IMG/VR virus record: IMGVR_UViG_3300047560_000253
Location: 1 to 39,815 of that record
Reading direction: 5' to 3' (one strand)
From: a virus
Length of the DNA stretch: 39,815 nucleotides
The position numbers were made by a program, and so were the translations under genes. The notes under the pieces are model-generated. The model was not told the origin of the DNA and ran no database searches. It saw only the letters and a list, made by a program, of their open reading frames with translations. Every line of letters starts with the position of its first letter. Position 1 is the stretch's first letter. Below, one piece after another: positions 1-8,100 of the stretch.

Positions 1-78
1 TACACCGTATTCGTCCGCTTCGGAATCAACTGGGAAGAGCAAGACGCTGTTGCATTCGCAACCAAGTCAGCTTCCTAA
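1..78 (+). CDS. Major capsid protein, C-terminal end (partial)
   Basis: Only the last 25 codons lie in the window, ending in TAA followed by a second in-frame TAA. The tail reads RFGINWEEQDAVAFATKSAS. This is too short to identify by itself. The capsid call rests on position: it is followed by a strong terminator and then by a head-tail adaptor, stopper and tail genes, the usual place of the major capsid gene in siphoviruses. A terminator directly behind it also suits a very highly expressed gene. Another head protein is possible. Confidence 0.5.
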   Translation, partial: YTVFVRFGINWEEQDAVAFATKSAS

Positions 79-97
79 TAAGTAGATGACACCCATT

Positions 98-133
98 GAG
101 GGGGGTAGGGATAATACCCTACCCCCTTCTTTT
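98..133 (+). terminator. Rho-independent terminator after the capsid gene
   Basis: A perfect 10-bp inverted repeat, GGGGGTAGGG (101-110) and CCCTACCCCC (117-126), encloses an ATAATA loop. It can be extended by three pairs (one G-U) to 98/129. It is followed by a T-rich run (TTCTTTT). It should end most capsid transcripts and separate them from the next unit. Confidence 0.9.
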
Positions 134-140
134 AATTTAA

Positions 141-149
141 TGCTATAAT
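141..149 (+). promoter_or_regulatory. Extended -10 promoter for the 113-aa gene
   Basis: TGC-TATAAT is a full extended -10 element (TGnTATAAT) just past the terminator. No -35 is recognisable in the terminator sequence upstream. Transcription would start near 156, giving a leader of about 14 nt that carries the AAGGAGG ribosome site at 159-165. Confidence 0.65.
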
Positions 150-169
150 TAATAAGACAAGGAGGGATC

Positions 170-511
170 ATGACAGAAATTATCAATGATTCAAATGAGG
201 AAGCTGTAGTAGCAGAAGAAGTTACAGAAGCTCCTGTAGATGCAGTAGCAGAAGAAGTAGCAGAGGCTCCAGTTGCCGAACCTGTCGCTGAAGAGAAGCC
301 AAAGGCTAAAAAGGCTAAGGCTGAAAAGGTTGTAGGTGCAGAAGAAGTTGTTGCACTATTCTCAGAAAGTAACTATTCATGGGATATAGTAGGCAAGCTA
401 AAGACTGGCTATAACTTTGTAACAAAGTCAGAGGCTGACCAATGGCTATCTGGAACACTTAAGGTTCGTCTAGCAACACCAGAAGAGATTGCTGCAAAGG
501 CGGCAAATTAA
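170..511 (+). CDS. Acidic Glu/Ala/Val/Pro-rich small protein, function unknown
   Basis: 113 aa. The first half is low complexity: acidic EEVxEAPV-type repeats (about residues 18-45) followed by a Lys/Ala-rich patch (about 45-53). The last ~58 residues look folded, with YSWDIVGKLKTGYNFVTKSEADQWL and a charged helical end. I do not recognise the family. Its place between the capsid gene and the head-tail adaptor suggests a virion or head-assembly accessory protein such as a decoration or head-fibre-like protein, but this is inference. The start is well supported: AAGGAGG lies 4 nt before the ATG, and a private extended -10 promoter and upstream terminator make it separately expressed. It ends 2 nt before the next gene. 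Confidence 0.7.
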   Translation: MTEIINDSNEEAVVAEEVTEAPVDAVAEEVAEAPVAEPVAEEKPKAKKAKAEKVVGAEEVVALFSESNYSWDIVGKLKTGYNFVTKSEADQWLSGTLKVRLATPEEIAAKAAN

Positions 512-513
512 TA

Positions 514-1668
514 ATGGAAATTCTTAGAGTCCCACCATATCCAATTGTAACGTCTTGGGATGTACCAGACGCTAATCACGCATACATAATCTATGTTGAG
601 GATGTGGTGGACCACTCTATTGAGACCAACTCTGTTACTTCAGATGCCAACGCAAAAGTAACATATACACTGCCACGCTCAAAGGTACAGTTTGACCGTG
701 ACTTTGTTTTTAGAGTATATGACACAGATCTTAACGGAGAAATTGTTGTAGACTCAAACCTAACTGTCTATAGACCATATGTAGACCCAAACATGCTTGG
801 TTCAAATGCAACAGAGGTAGACGATTACAAGCACTGGGAAATAATTGCTCGTGCAATCATGGACTCGTACCTTCAGAATGACTCTGCAAATGGAGAAGGT
901 TTTTATAACCACAAGCTAATTGTCCAGGGTGTAGGAGAAGGAACAGACTACTATCCAATTTGGCACAATCCAAAGCGTATCCTAAAGGTATATGAAAACA
1001 ATATTCTTGTTTACAATGGAGAAGACGTAGCCCTCAATGTTATATCTTCACAACCATCAATGCCAGAAGGACACAACCTCTACGAAACATCATCTGAAAA
1101 CAACTTCGCTGTTGGAGACATGGTTACGTTTACAGGCTTTACTCCAGAAGAATATAATGGAACATTCAAGGTTGAAGAGGTATGGTCAAATACAACATTC
1201 AGAATCAAAAAGGATTTTATTGACAATACAGTAACCCAGTATGGAACAGTTCAAAGATTGTGGAACACAAAATTTGCTATTTCTGCAAATAATTCAGCTA
1301 TTATAAAAGTTATTTCTGGAGAGATGAACAGATTTGAAAGTGCCCCTCAGAGGCTCCCACTGGCTGCTGGAGATCTAAACTATTACGGAAGGTCTGGAAC
1401 ATCGTTCCCTCGTGGATATGACTACACATTCATTCTTGACGTTGGGTACAAGGCTGTTCCACCAGATGTTGAGAAGGCTGCTATCATGCTTATCAATGAC
1501 CTTAAGTGTGGAAACAATGAATACTGGAAGCGTTTTGTTACACAGTACAATACCGATCAGTTCAGCATCAAGTACGCACCAGAATTTTTGAAGGGTACTG
1601 GTAACCTGATTGTCGATAAGATTCTAGATGGATATAAGGGTAATGTAATTAAACCAGGGGTGATCTAA
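514..1668 (+). CDS. Head-to-tail adaptor (connector) protein, candidate
   Basis: 384 aa. The C-terminal part (about residues 310-375) reads like siphovirus head-tail adaptors of the HK97 gp6/SPP1 gp15 type: a VPPDVEKAAIMLINDLK helix, an aromatic YWKRFVTQY segment and a closing helix. The N-terminal third is beta-rich and may be immunoglobulin-like. Residues about 195-232 hold a small beta module (VGDMVTFTGF then YNGTFKVEEV) that recurs in tail proteins of this phage. The protein is larger than the usual 100-200 aa adaptor, which fits added N-terminal domains. It would sit on the portal and join head to tail. The gene overlaps the next by one base (TAATG). Confidence 0.6.
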   Translation: MEILRVPPYPIVTSWDVPDANHAYIIYVEDVVDHSIETNSVTSDANAKVTYTLPRSKVQFDRDFVFRVYDTDLNGEIVVDSNLTVYRPYVDPNMLGSNATEVDDYKHWEIIARAIMDSYLQNDSANGEGFYNHKLIVQGVGEGTDYYPIWHNPKRILKVYENNILVYNGEDVALNVISSQPSMPEGHNLYETSSENNFAVGDMVTFTGFTPEEYNGTFKVEEVWSNTTFRIKKDFIDNTVTQYGTVQRLWNTKFAISANNSAIIKVISGEMNRFESAPQRLPLAAGDLNYYGRSGTSFPRGYDYTFILDVGYKAVPPDVEKAAIMLINDLKCGNNEYWKRFVTQYNTDQFSIKYAPEFLKGTGNLIVDKILDGYKGNVIKPGVI

Positions 1669-2120
1669 TGCCTGGTTGCGAAACAACTCCTGACTTCATC
1701 TTTCCATTATCAGTAGATATCTACTATCCCATAGTTACAACAGGTGGGTACGGAGATATGAAACGCCAATGGGTATTTGACAGAACAATCTCCTGCTTCT
1801 TCTCTAGCCCATCTAGCAAGACAAAAGAGGAAATTCTACCAGAAGCAAAAATTGTAGTAGATACTGCAATCATCGGCAGAGTTAGATCAGACATAACACA
1901 GTCATCTAGAGGTACCTTTAATTCTACAACTAACATTCTTTTGACAAACATCAGAGATAGAAGTGGAAACATTATCTATAACGAATCGTCTGGTCCAAGA
2001 GTCGGTCTTGCTACTGTTTTTGAAGTAGCCACCTTTTCTCCAGTTGTTGGTCCACTTGGATCAACGGAGTACTATAAGGTAGTATTGAGACGCTCAGAAA
2101 ACCAGGCGGTAGATGTATGA
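1668..2120 (+). CDS. Head-to-tail stopper / head-closure protein, candidate
   Basis: 150 aa, predicted mostly beta strand. The position, directly after the adaptor and before a tail-completion-like gene, matches the head-closure (stopper) gene of HK97/SPP1-type phages, and the size fits those 100-150 aa proteins. Readable features are a conserved-looking DIYYPIVTTGGYGD start and a closing TEYYKVVLRR strand, which resembles the last strand of stopper barrels. No catalytic motif is seen. Assignment is mainly by gene order. It is translationally coupled at both ends (TAATG upstream, ATGA downstream). Confidence 0.45.
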   Translation: MPGCETTPDFIFPLSVDIYYPIVTTGGYGDMKRQWVFDRTISCFFSSPSSKTKEEILPEAKIVVDTAIIGRVRSDITQSSRGTFNSTTNILLTNIRDRSGNIIYNESSGPRVGLATVFEVATFSPVVGPLGSTEYYKVVLRRSENQAVDV

Positions 2121-2794
2121 TAGGTGCTAAGTTTGACGATGCTAAGTTTTTCTCAGAACTAAGCAATATAGTCCAATATGCAGAAGGATACCTAGACGGT
2201 GCACAGCTAGGCAAAACACAAATGCTTTCAAAGATTGGTAAAACAATGAAAGAGATTTTGGAAGAGTTTATAGATGTAAATGCTAGGATAGATCCATCAT
2301 CACTACATCACGTATATGAATGGTACCAGTCTGGAAGCCCTGCAGCAAGACTATTCGACATAGATTATTCTGTTACAAAAGGTGGACTATCATTTGGGTA
2401 TACCTTTAGCCAGTCACGAAGCATAGCAAATGGCTCACATACCCCATTTTACGATAAAGCATCAATCATGGAAAATGGCATACCAGTAACTATCAAACCA
2501 GTATCAGCTAAGGTTCTAGCGTTTGACAATAATGGAGAAACAATATTCACAAAGGGACCAATCACAATTGACAATCCTGGAGGAGACAACGTTCAGGGAT
2601 CTTTTGCAGAAATCTTTGATGATTTCTTTTCAAAATATCTTACACAATCATATCTAGTAGATAGTGGATTCACTAGACATCTATCTACTCCAATAGATTT
2701 CAAAAATAATCTAGCAAAGGGTAAAACTGGCGGTAGATCAGTAGGTAAACAAATAGGGTATAATTGGATAGTAAAGGCAGGTGACAAACTATAA
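2117..2794 (+). CDS. Neck / tail-completion protein (HK97 gp10-like), candidate
   Basis: 225 aa. The N-terminal half is helical with a long amphipathic stretch (about residues 25-60) and the remainder is mixed alpha/beta. Gene order (adaptor, stopper, this gene, tail terminator, major tail protein) is where siphoviruses encode the HK97 gp10-like neck protein, which is often around 130-230 aa. I see no diagnostic motif, so the call is positional. The ATG overlaps the previous stop as ATGA, and the stop overlaps the next ATG as TAATG, so the product is made in step with its neighbours. Confidence 0.42.
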   Translation: MIGAKFDDAKFFSELSNIVQYAEGYLDGAQLGKTQMLSKIGKTMKEILEEFIDVNARIDPSSLHHVYEWYQSGSPAARLFDIDYSVTKGGLSFGYTFSQSRSIANGSHTPFYDKASIMENGIPVTIKPVSAKVLAFDNNGETIFTKGPITIDNPGGDNVQGSFAEIFDDFFSKYLTQSYLVDSGFTRHLSTPIDFKNNLAKGKTGGRSVGKQIGYNWIVKAGDKL

Positions 2795-3321
2795 TGAGTA
2801 GAACGTCAATCTTAAACACACCAGCACTATGGGTGAACCATTATTTGCAAGAAAAGCTTGCTGATCTTGGTTTTGAATCCGTACCATTTTTTCCAACAAC
2901 ACCATCTACGATTAATGACCTAACAGAGTTCTTTCCAGAGGGTGGCGTTATGTGTACATACGACAGACTTATAAGACTTCGTAAGTCACCATTCCCACAC
3001 ATTAAGTGTGAGCAATTACTTTATTATTTTTACGCTACAGCAGAAAACTCTGTGCCAAACATGGTAAGAATAACAGAGCAATCCCTAAGACTGCTTGACC
3101 GTGAAGATGAGTCAGCAGAAGAAATTAATGAATGGCAAAAGGGTAAGACAATCATAGTTGAGGGTGAGACTCTAGAGCCAAACTTTAGGTTCCACAAATT
3201 TAAGCTATTCCAATTGCAGGAGTCAAGAGACATCATTAACTTTGCTACAGCAAAAACTTATGGTGGAAATAAACTTATCATCGAATTCGACTATCACCTG
3301 ATAGAAAACCCAAATGCGTAA
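2794..3321 (+). CDS. Tail terminator protein, candidate
   Basis: 175 aa. Tail terminators are small alpha/beta proteins that cap the tail tube and join it to the neck; their gene normally lies just before the major tail protein gene, as here. The start WVNHYLQEKLADLGF fits the first helix of this fold, and LLYYFYATAE and KLIIEFDYHLIE fit its core strands. The last strand (EFDYHLIE) is a common ending in actinophage tail terminators. No catalytic residues are expected. It closes the head-tail operon, and the next gene has its own promoter. Confidence 0.5.
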   Translation: MSRTSILNTPALWVNHYLQEKLADLGFESVPFFPTTPSTINDLTEFFPEGGVMCTYDRLIRLRKSPFPHIKCEQLLYYFYATAENSVPNMVRITEQSLRLLDREDESAEEINEWQKGKTIIVEGETLEPNFRFHKFKLFQLQESRDIINFATAKTYGGNKLIIEFDYHLIENPNA

Positions 3322-3327
3322 AACGTA

Positions 3328-3336
3328 TGGTATACT
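3328..3336 (+). promoter_or_regulatory. Extended -10 promoter of the major tail protein gene
   Basis: TGG-TATACT lies directly behind the tail-terminator stop codon. There is no convincing -35. Transcription would begin near 3343 and give a 50-nt leader, one of the longest in the window. Confidence 0.6.
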
Positions 3337-3356
3337 TATAACGAGGAAACAAAGCC

Positions 3357-3383
3357 CCTCTATTCTATAGAAAGAAAAAGAGG
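3357..3383 (+). promoter_or_regulatory. Possible leader hairpin covering the ribosome site
   Basis: CCTCT (3357-3361) can pair with AGAGG (3379-3383), and the loop contains the palindrome TTCTATAGAA (3363-3372). The AGAGG is the Shine-Dalgarno for the ATG at 3393, so folding would mask it. The stem is only 5 bp, so this is a weak call. Confidence 0.28.
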
Positions 3384-3392
3384 TGACTAATT

Positions 3393-4031
3393 ATGGCATA
3401 TACACGTGGAGATTCAGCACAGATCATCGTTGGTGCTGCTGCTTTTTTCGTTAGTAAGGTTGCAGAGGCTACTGCCCCTGTATTCGTTGCAGACGAAGAC
3501 TACAAGACAACAGTATCAGATGACACTACAAACTGGAGAAACGTCGGTTATACCAGCAACGGTCTTGAGCTACAGTTCGAACCTGACTTCGGTGAAGTCA
3601 AGGTCGACCAGCTTCTTGACGTTGCAAAGCTCTTCAAGCAGGGTATGAAGGTTTCTATGAAGACTAGCTTCGCAGAAGCAACTCTTGAGAACCTTCTCCT
3701 AGCGATCGCTCAAAAAGATGGCGATCTAACAGGACACACTGAAGGAGCTGCACAAGTAGGTTCAGAACTTGAACTTAAGTCTGGAGAACTTGGAGAGTAT
3801 CCTCTAGAGCGTCAGATTATCGCAATCGGTGCTTCAGAGGAAGCAGGTTCGCTTGCTGGAACTGGTACATCATCACAGCGTGTTTACACTGCATACCGTG
3901 CCCTTTCAATTGAAAGTGTTACAGTATCAGCTAAACGTGATGAAGCTACTATGTTTGAGGTTAATTTCCGTCTACTACCAGATGAACTTGGTGTTTACGG
4001 TAAGATCGTTGACCGCACTTACACAGCATAA
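3393..4031 (+). CDS. Major tail protein (tail tube subunit)
   Basis: 212 aa. The sequence has the usual features of a siphovirus tube protein: an early strand pair (GDSAQIIVGAAAFFV), a strand-loop region typical of these proteins (WRNVGYTSNGLELQFEPDFGEVKVDQ), a long helix (FAEATLENLLLAIAQ) and a final strand set (SVTVSAKRDEATMFEVNFRLLPD). The W-R-N-V-G-Y-T-S-x-G segment is common in actinophage major tail proteins. Position agrees: after the tail terminator and before the chaperone and tape-measure genes. The gene forms its own unit, with an extended -10 promoter upstream and a UUCG-type terminator downstream, as expected for a protein needed in hundreds of copies. GC-richer codons than its neighbours (TTC, CGT) also suggest high expression. 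Confidence 0.85.
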   Translation: MAYTRGDSAQIIVGAAAFFVSKVAEATAPVFVADEDYKTTVSDDTTNWRNVGYTSNGLELQFEPDFGEVKVDQLLDVAKLFKQGMKVSMKTSFAEATLENLLLAIAQKDGDLTGHTEGAAQVGSELELKSGELGEYPLERQIIAIGASEEAGSLAGTGTSSQRVYTAYRALSIESVTVSAKRDEATMFEVNFRLLPDELGVYGKIVDRTYTA

Positions 4032-4046
4032 TAACTTAATAACAGA

Positions 4047-4082
4047 GACTACCCTGGCTTCGGCTGGGGTAGTTTTCTTTTT
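4047..4082 (+). terminator. Terminator with C(TTCG)G loop after the major tail gene
   Basis: CTACCCTGGC (4049-4058) pairs with GCTGGGGTAG (4063-4072), a 10-bp stem with two G-U pairs, closed by the very stable C-TTCG-G tetraloop. The T run TTTTCTTTTT follows. The next promoter starts only 5 nt later. Confidence 0.9.
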
Positions 4083-4086
4083 GCGG

Positions 4087-4092
4087 TATAAT
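4087..4092 (+). promoter_or_regulatory. -10 element for leaderless transcription of the chaperone gene
   Basis: TATAAT ends exactly 7 nt before the ATG at 4099, so the transcript is expected to start at or next to that A. There is no Shine-Dalgarno and no room for a leader. There is no TG extension and no visible -35, so strength may be modest. Confidence 0.6.
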
Positions 4093-4098
4093 TAAAGA

Positions 4099-4812
4099 AT
4101 GCCTACAGAAATATATAAAACTACAACAATCTACACAATAGATGGAGACAAGATTTTTGTCACCCCACTGAAGATAAAATACATGAAGCAGTTCATGCAA
4201 GAGTTTGATGAAATTAAAAAGTCAACAAGTGACTCAGAATCAATGGAGGTGTTAGCCAAGTGCTGCCTAGTAACTATGCAACAATATTATCCATCAATAA
4301 TGACAATAGAACAACTAGAGGACAGCTTTGACCTGGACACAATTTATACTATTATAGATTTTGGTGCTGGAATAAAAATAAAAAAGAGTGCAGAAGAGTC
4401 TAGTAGTACTACAGAAGAGACAACTATCGTAAAGGACAAGGGAAGTAGCTGGGAAGACCTGGACCTAGTAAAGCTAGAGTCAGAGGCGTTCCTACTCGGT
4501 ATATGGAAAGACTATGACGAACTAGAGTCGTCTCTATGTATGCAAGAACTAACAGCCATCCTTGAAGCAAAGAGAGAGTCAGATTATGAAGAGAAGAAGT
4601 TCCTGGCAGCCATCCAGGGCGTAGACTTAGAGGCAGAAAATAACAAGGGTGGAGAAGACAAGTGGGAAGCCATGAAGGCTCGTGTTGCTGCAAAGGTTAG
4701 TGGCATAGAGAATAGCGGTGGAAACGATATTACATCATTCACTGGTCAAAAGGCAAAGAAGGCTGGATTCGGTATTGGAATGGGTCTAGCTTACGAAAAG
4801 ATAGAATCATAA
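4099..4812 (+). CDS. Tail assembly chaperone, long (GT-type) form in one frame
   Basis: 237 aa. Residues 1-96 are a G-type chaperone domain that aligns with the 101-aa protein encoded next (shared pattern DGxKI...PLKI...FM..FD.I...VL.KC...QY.P...LE...DL.T.Y.I...GIK). After a Ser/Thr/Glu linker (about 97-115), residues about 115-237 form a second helical domain like the T domain of siphovirus GT proteins (EAFLLGIW, AILEAKRES). In most siphoviruses GT is made by a programmed -1 frameshift; here G and T are fused in one continuous frame. Such proteins bind the tape measure and the tail tube subunits during tail assembly and are absent from the finished virion. It is probably translated from a leaderless mRNA. 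A slippery heptamer sits at the G/T boundary. Confidence 0.75.
   Translation: MPTEIYKTTTIYTIDGDKIFVTPLKIKYMKQFMQEFDEIKKSTSDSESMEVLAKCCLVTMQQYYPSIMTIEQLEDSFDLDTIYTIIDFGAGIKIKKSAEESSSTTEETTIVKDKGSSWEDLDLVKLESEAFLLGIWKDYDELESSLCMQELTAILEAKRESDYEEKKFLAAIQGVDLEAENNKGGEDKWEAMKARVAAKVSGIENSGGNDITSFTGQKAKKAGFGIGMGLAYEKIES
4380..4386 (+). other. Slippery heptamer A AAA AAG at the G/T boundary
   Basis: The heptamer is in the correct phase (A_AAA_AAG; codons 95-96 are AAA AAG). A -1 slip here would add five residues (ECRRV) and stop at TAG 4401-4403, giving a 101-aa G-only product. A weak bulged stem-loop (4399-4415, loop GTAC) lies 12 nt downstream. It is the same heptamer as in E. coli dnaX; whether it works here is unknown. 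Confidence 0.4.
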
Positions 4813-4824
4813 AAGTTTATCTTA

Positions 4825-4833
4825 TGATATAAT
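4825..4833 (+). promoter_or_regulatory. Extended -10 promoter of the short chaperone gene
   Basis: TGA-TATAAT lies just behind the long chaperone gene. With a start near 4840, the leader is about 22 nt and carries AGGAGG (4850-4855), 6 nt before the TTG start. No -35 is evident. Confidence 0.65.
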
Positions 4834-4861
4834 TTAAATAGTCGAAAACAGGAGGAACCAA

Positions 4862-5167
4862 TTGACTACAACAATTAATGAACAAAAAGAGATCGTACTA
4901 CTTGATGGTACAAAGATTGTGGCTCGTCCACTAAAGATTTCACTACTTAAAGAGTTTATGAAGACTTTTGATGGTATTGCGGATGTTGCTGAGGACAACG
5001 AAAAATCCTTGGACGTTCTTCTTAAGTGTGTTGCGATCGCACTGAAGCAGTACGCTCCTGATACTGAAGGAAAGGATCTTGAAGAAATTCTTGATCTGCC
5101 TACTGTCTACGCAATTGTAGAAGAGGCATCAGGCATCAAGCTAGGCGACAGCCTACTTAGAGCCTAA
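4862..5167 (+). CDS. Tail assembly chaperone, short (G-type) paralogue
   Basis: 101 aa, starting at TTG with an ideal AGGAGG 6 nt upstream; no ATG is nearby in frame. The whole protein aligns with residues 1-100 of the preceding long chaperone, so the pair arose by tandem duplication. It ends after GIKLGDSLLRA, with no T domain and no T-like frame behind it: the tape-measure gene begins 22 nt downstream. It should supply the free G protein that, in lambda-like tails, is needed in large excess over GT. Its own extended -10 promoter and strong ribosome site fit higher output than the leaderless long form. G function is inferred from the family and gene order. Confidence 0.7.
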   Translation: MTTTINEQKEIVLLDGTKIVARPLKISLLKEFMKTFDGIADVAEDNEKSLDVLLKCVAIALKQYAPDTEGKDLEEILDLPTVYAIVEEASGIKLGDSLLRA

Positions 5168-5188
5168 AAATAAAAGAGGTGTAAATGA

Positions 5189-8100
5189 ATGGCTGATATC
5201 CAATCCAATATTAGTGTCAATATAGACACTAGTGGTGCTTTAGCAAGCCTAAAAGCTCTACAGGGTCAGATATCAGCCTTCCACCAGCAGATGTCAAAAT
5301 CTGGTGCTCTAGCAGCATCAGAGATGTCTAAGATGCAGAATAGCCTAATGAATGGCATTAACCGTTCAGGGCAGTTCGATGCAAGACTAAAAACAATCAA
5401 GACTACAACAGAATCATTCACTGAGGCTCTTGAAAAGAACAAGCTCTCCATGGGAGAATACTTTAGGTATGCTGGAGCAGCTACAAAAGACTTTGGAAAA
5501 CTCTTTGGTAAAGAGTTCGACACAATTGAGAAGGTAGCTCGTGAAAGAGTAAAAGACCTTCAGACCCAATACATTAAAATGGGTCGTGATGCAAATGGTG
5601 CAATGAAGGCTATTTCCATCAGACCACTTACCCTTGACCTAGATGATGCATCTACTAAAATGCAAATTGCTGCACAAAGACAGCAAATCCTAAACCAGGT
5701 TCTTAAGCAAGGTTCTACACAGATGCTTAACTGGGGCAAGAATACTCAGTGGGCTGGTCGTCAGCTTATGGTTGGTTTTACTGTACCACTAACTATGCTT
5801 GGACAAATTGCTGGCAAGACATTCATGCAGATGGAAGAGCAAGTAATTAAGTTCCAGCGTGTTTATGGAGACTTCTCAACTACAACTCAGCAAACTAAGG
5901 AAATGACCACAGAGGTCACAAACCTTGCTAAAGCTTTTACAAAGTATGGCGTATCTGTATCTGACACAATGGGTATGGCTGCAGATGCAGCAGCAATGGG
6001 TAAGGTAGGAGCAGACCTTCTAGCCCAGGTACAATCAGCAACAGAGCTTTCAGTTCTCGGTGGCATTGATCAGAAACAAGCACTTGAAACAACCATCTCT
6101 CTTACAAATGCTTTTGGTATTGCTACAGACCAGCTAAAGAGCAAGATTAACTTCTTGAACGTTGTAGAAAACCAAACCGTAACATCCATTGAAGACTTGA
6201 CTATTGCTATTCCAAAGGCTGCCCCTGTTATTAAGCAGCTTGGTGGTAACGTAGAAGACCTAGCATTCTTCCTAACAGCAATGAAGGAAGGTGGAATTGA
6301 CGCAGCAGAAGGTGCTAACGCACTTAAGTCTGGTATTGCATCTATCATTAACCCAACTAAGAAGGCATCAGACATGCTTTCTGGTTTTGGTATTAACATT
6401 AAGGGTATCGTAGAAGCAAACAAGGGCGATGTCAAGGGCATGGTTATGGGTGTTGCAGAAGCACTCAACACACTTGACCCACTAAAGAGAGCACAGGCAA
6501 TTGAACAGCTATTCGGTAAGTTCCAGTTTGCTCGTATTTCAACTCTATTCAAGAACATCACAGATGTCAACTCTCAGGCAACAAAGGTTGCTGCACTAGC
6601 TGCACAGGGTCCAGAGGCATCTGCTATCCTGGCTCAACGAGAGCTTAAGAAAATCGAAGAGTCTCCAATGTTCAAATTCAAGAAGGCATTGGAAGACCTT
6701 AAGACAGAACTTGTTCCACTTGGAGAACAGTTCCTAAAGATTGTAACACCAATTGCTGAATTTGTAAAGAAGGCTCTAGAAGGCTTTAATAATCTTAGTG
6801 ATGGAGTAAAGGGGGTAGTTGGAAACATTGCTCTATGGCTTGGCGGTATTGGTCCAATCGCAATTATGACAATTGGTCTTATTGCTAACGGTGTTGCAAA
6901 TATGATTAAGATTTTCGCAACAATTAAGGGATTCCTAAATGGTGTTGGCAAGGGCACACAAGACCTAGGCTCACAAACATCATACATGACATCAAAGCAG
7001 GTAGAAGCTGCAGCAGTAGCAGCATCACTTGACCAGGTTCACTCAAAGCTACGTCAGACATTTACAGCAGAAGCTGGTGCCGTAGCTAACCTAACTACAC
7101 AGCTTGAAAAGGCTGTAGCAGCACAGAAGCAGTTTGGATGGACTCCTGGTGCAATGCCAGGTGCAGCTGGTAAGGGTCGCAAGAAGTTTGCAGCTGGTGG
7201 TATGGTTGTTGGTCCAGGTGGACCAAAGGATGATCTAGTACCAACAGACCTGTCAAATGGAGAAGCTGTTATTGACGCAGCAACAGTAAAGAAAAACCCA
7301 AGAATTATTGGTGCTTTGTTTGCTGGTAAGAAGATTAACATTCCAGGGTATGCAAGTAACAATAGAGGAGCATTTAGATCTTCTGGACCAGTAACAGCAG
7401 ATACACCAAGCCAATATGAAAATGTATTTGCACACATTGCAGATCCAATCGCTATGACCCTTGAAGACTTTGTTAAGAAGCTCAAGGCTGCTGGTCAGGC
7501 TATTCCAGCAGATATTCAAAGAAAGCTAGATGCAGGATTTGAAAAGGCATCTGTTAGAACATACGGCGGACTAGGCTTTGAAACAAGACAGTCTTACAAT
7601 GATGCCATGAAGCCAGGTAGAGCTGGCGTTGTTCCAAAAGACTTTATTAAGGATTTTGAAGACCGTGGACTAGATAAATGGAAGACATCATTAAAGGTAG
7701 CTGGTATAAATCTATCAGACGTTTCTGATGAGTTGGGTCAGCTAGATAAGTCAATTGTAGATCAAATTAAAAATGCTCAAAAACTAGACAAAAACTTTGT
7801 TGTTACAGATAAAGCAATTGCAGACTTTACAGAAGTAGCTCTCAAACCACTTCGTGAAAAGGGAAGCCAGCTAGCAGCAGGATTTGATAAAGCAAAGAAG
7901 ACAGTTACTGAAGTTCGTGGAAACACTACACAGGCTATAGCATCAGCAGCTGGTTACCGAGCAGAGCCAGGTCGTCCAGGATACTACATTAATGACAAAT
8001 ATTCAGAAGGTGACAAAGACTATAGAGTTAATACTGGAAGACTAGTTAAGATTGGTGGAGGTGCCAAGGGCAAGACATCTCGTGGTGTTCTAGGTGGAGC

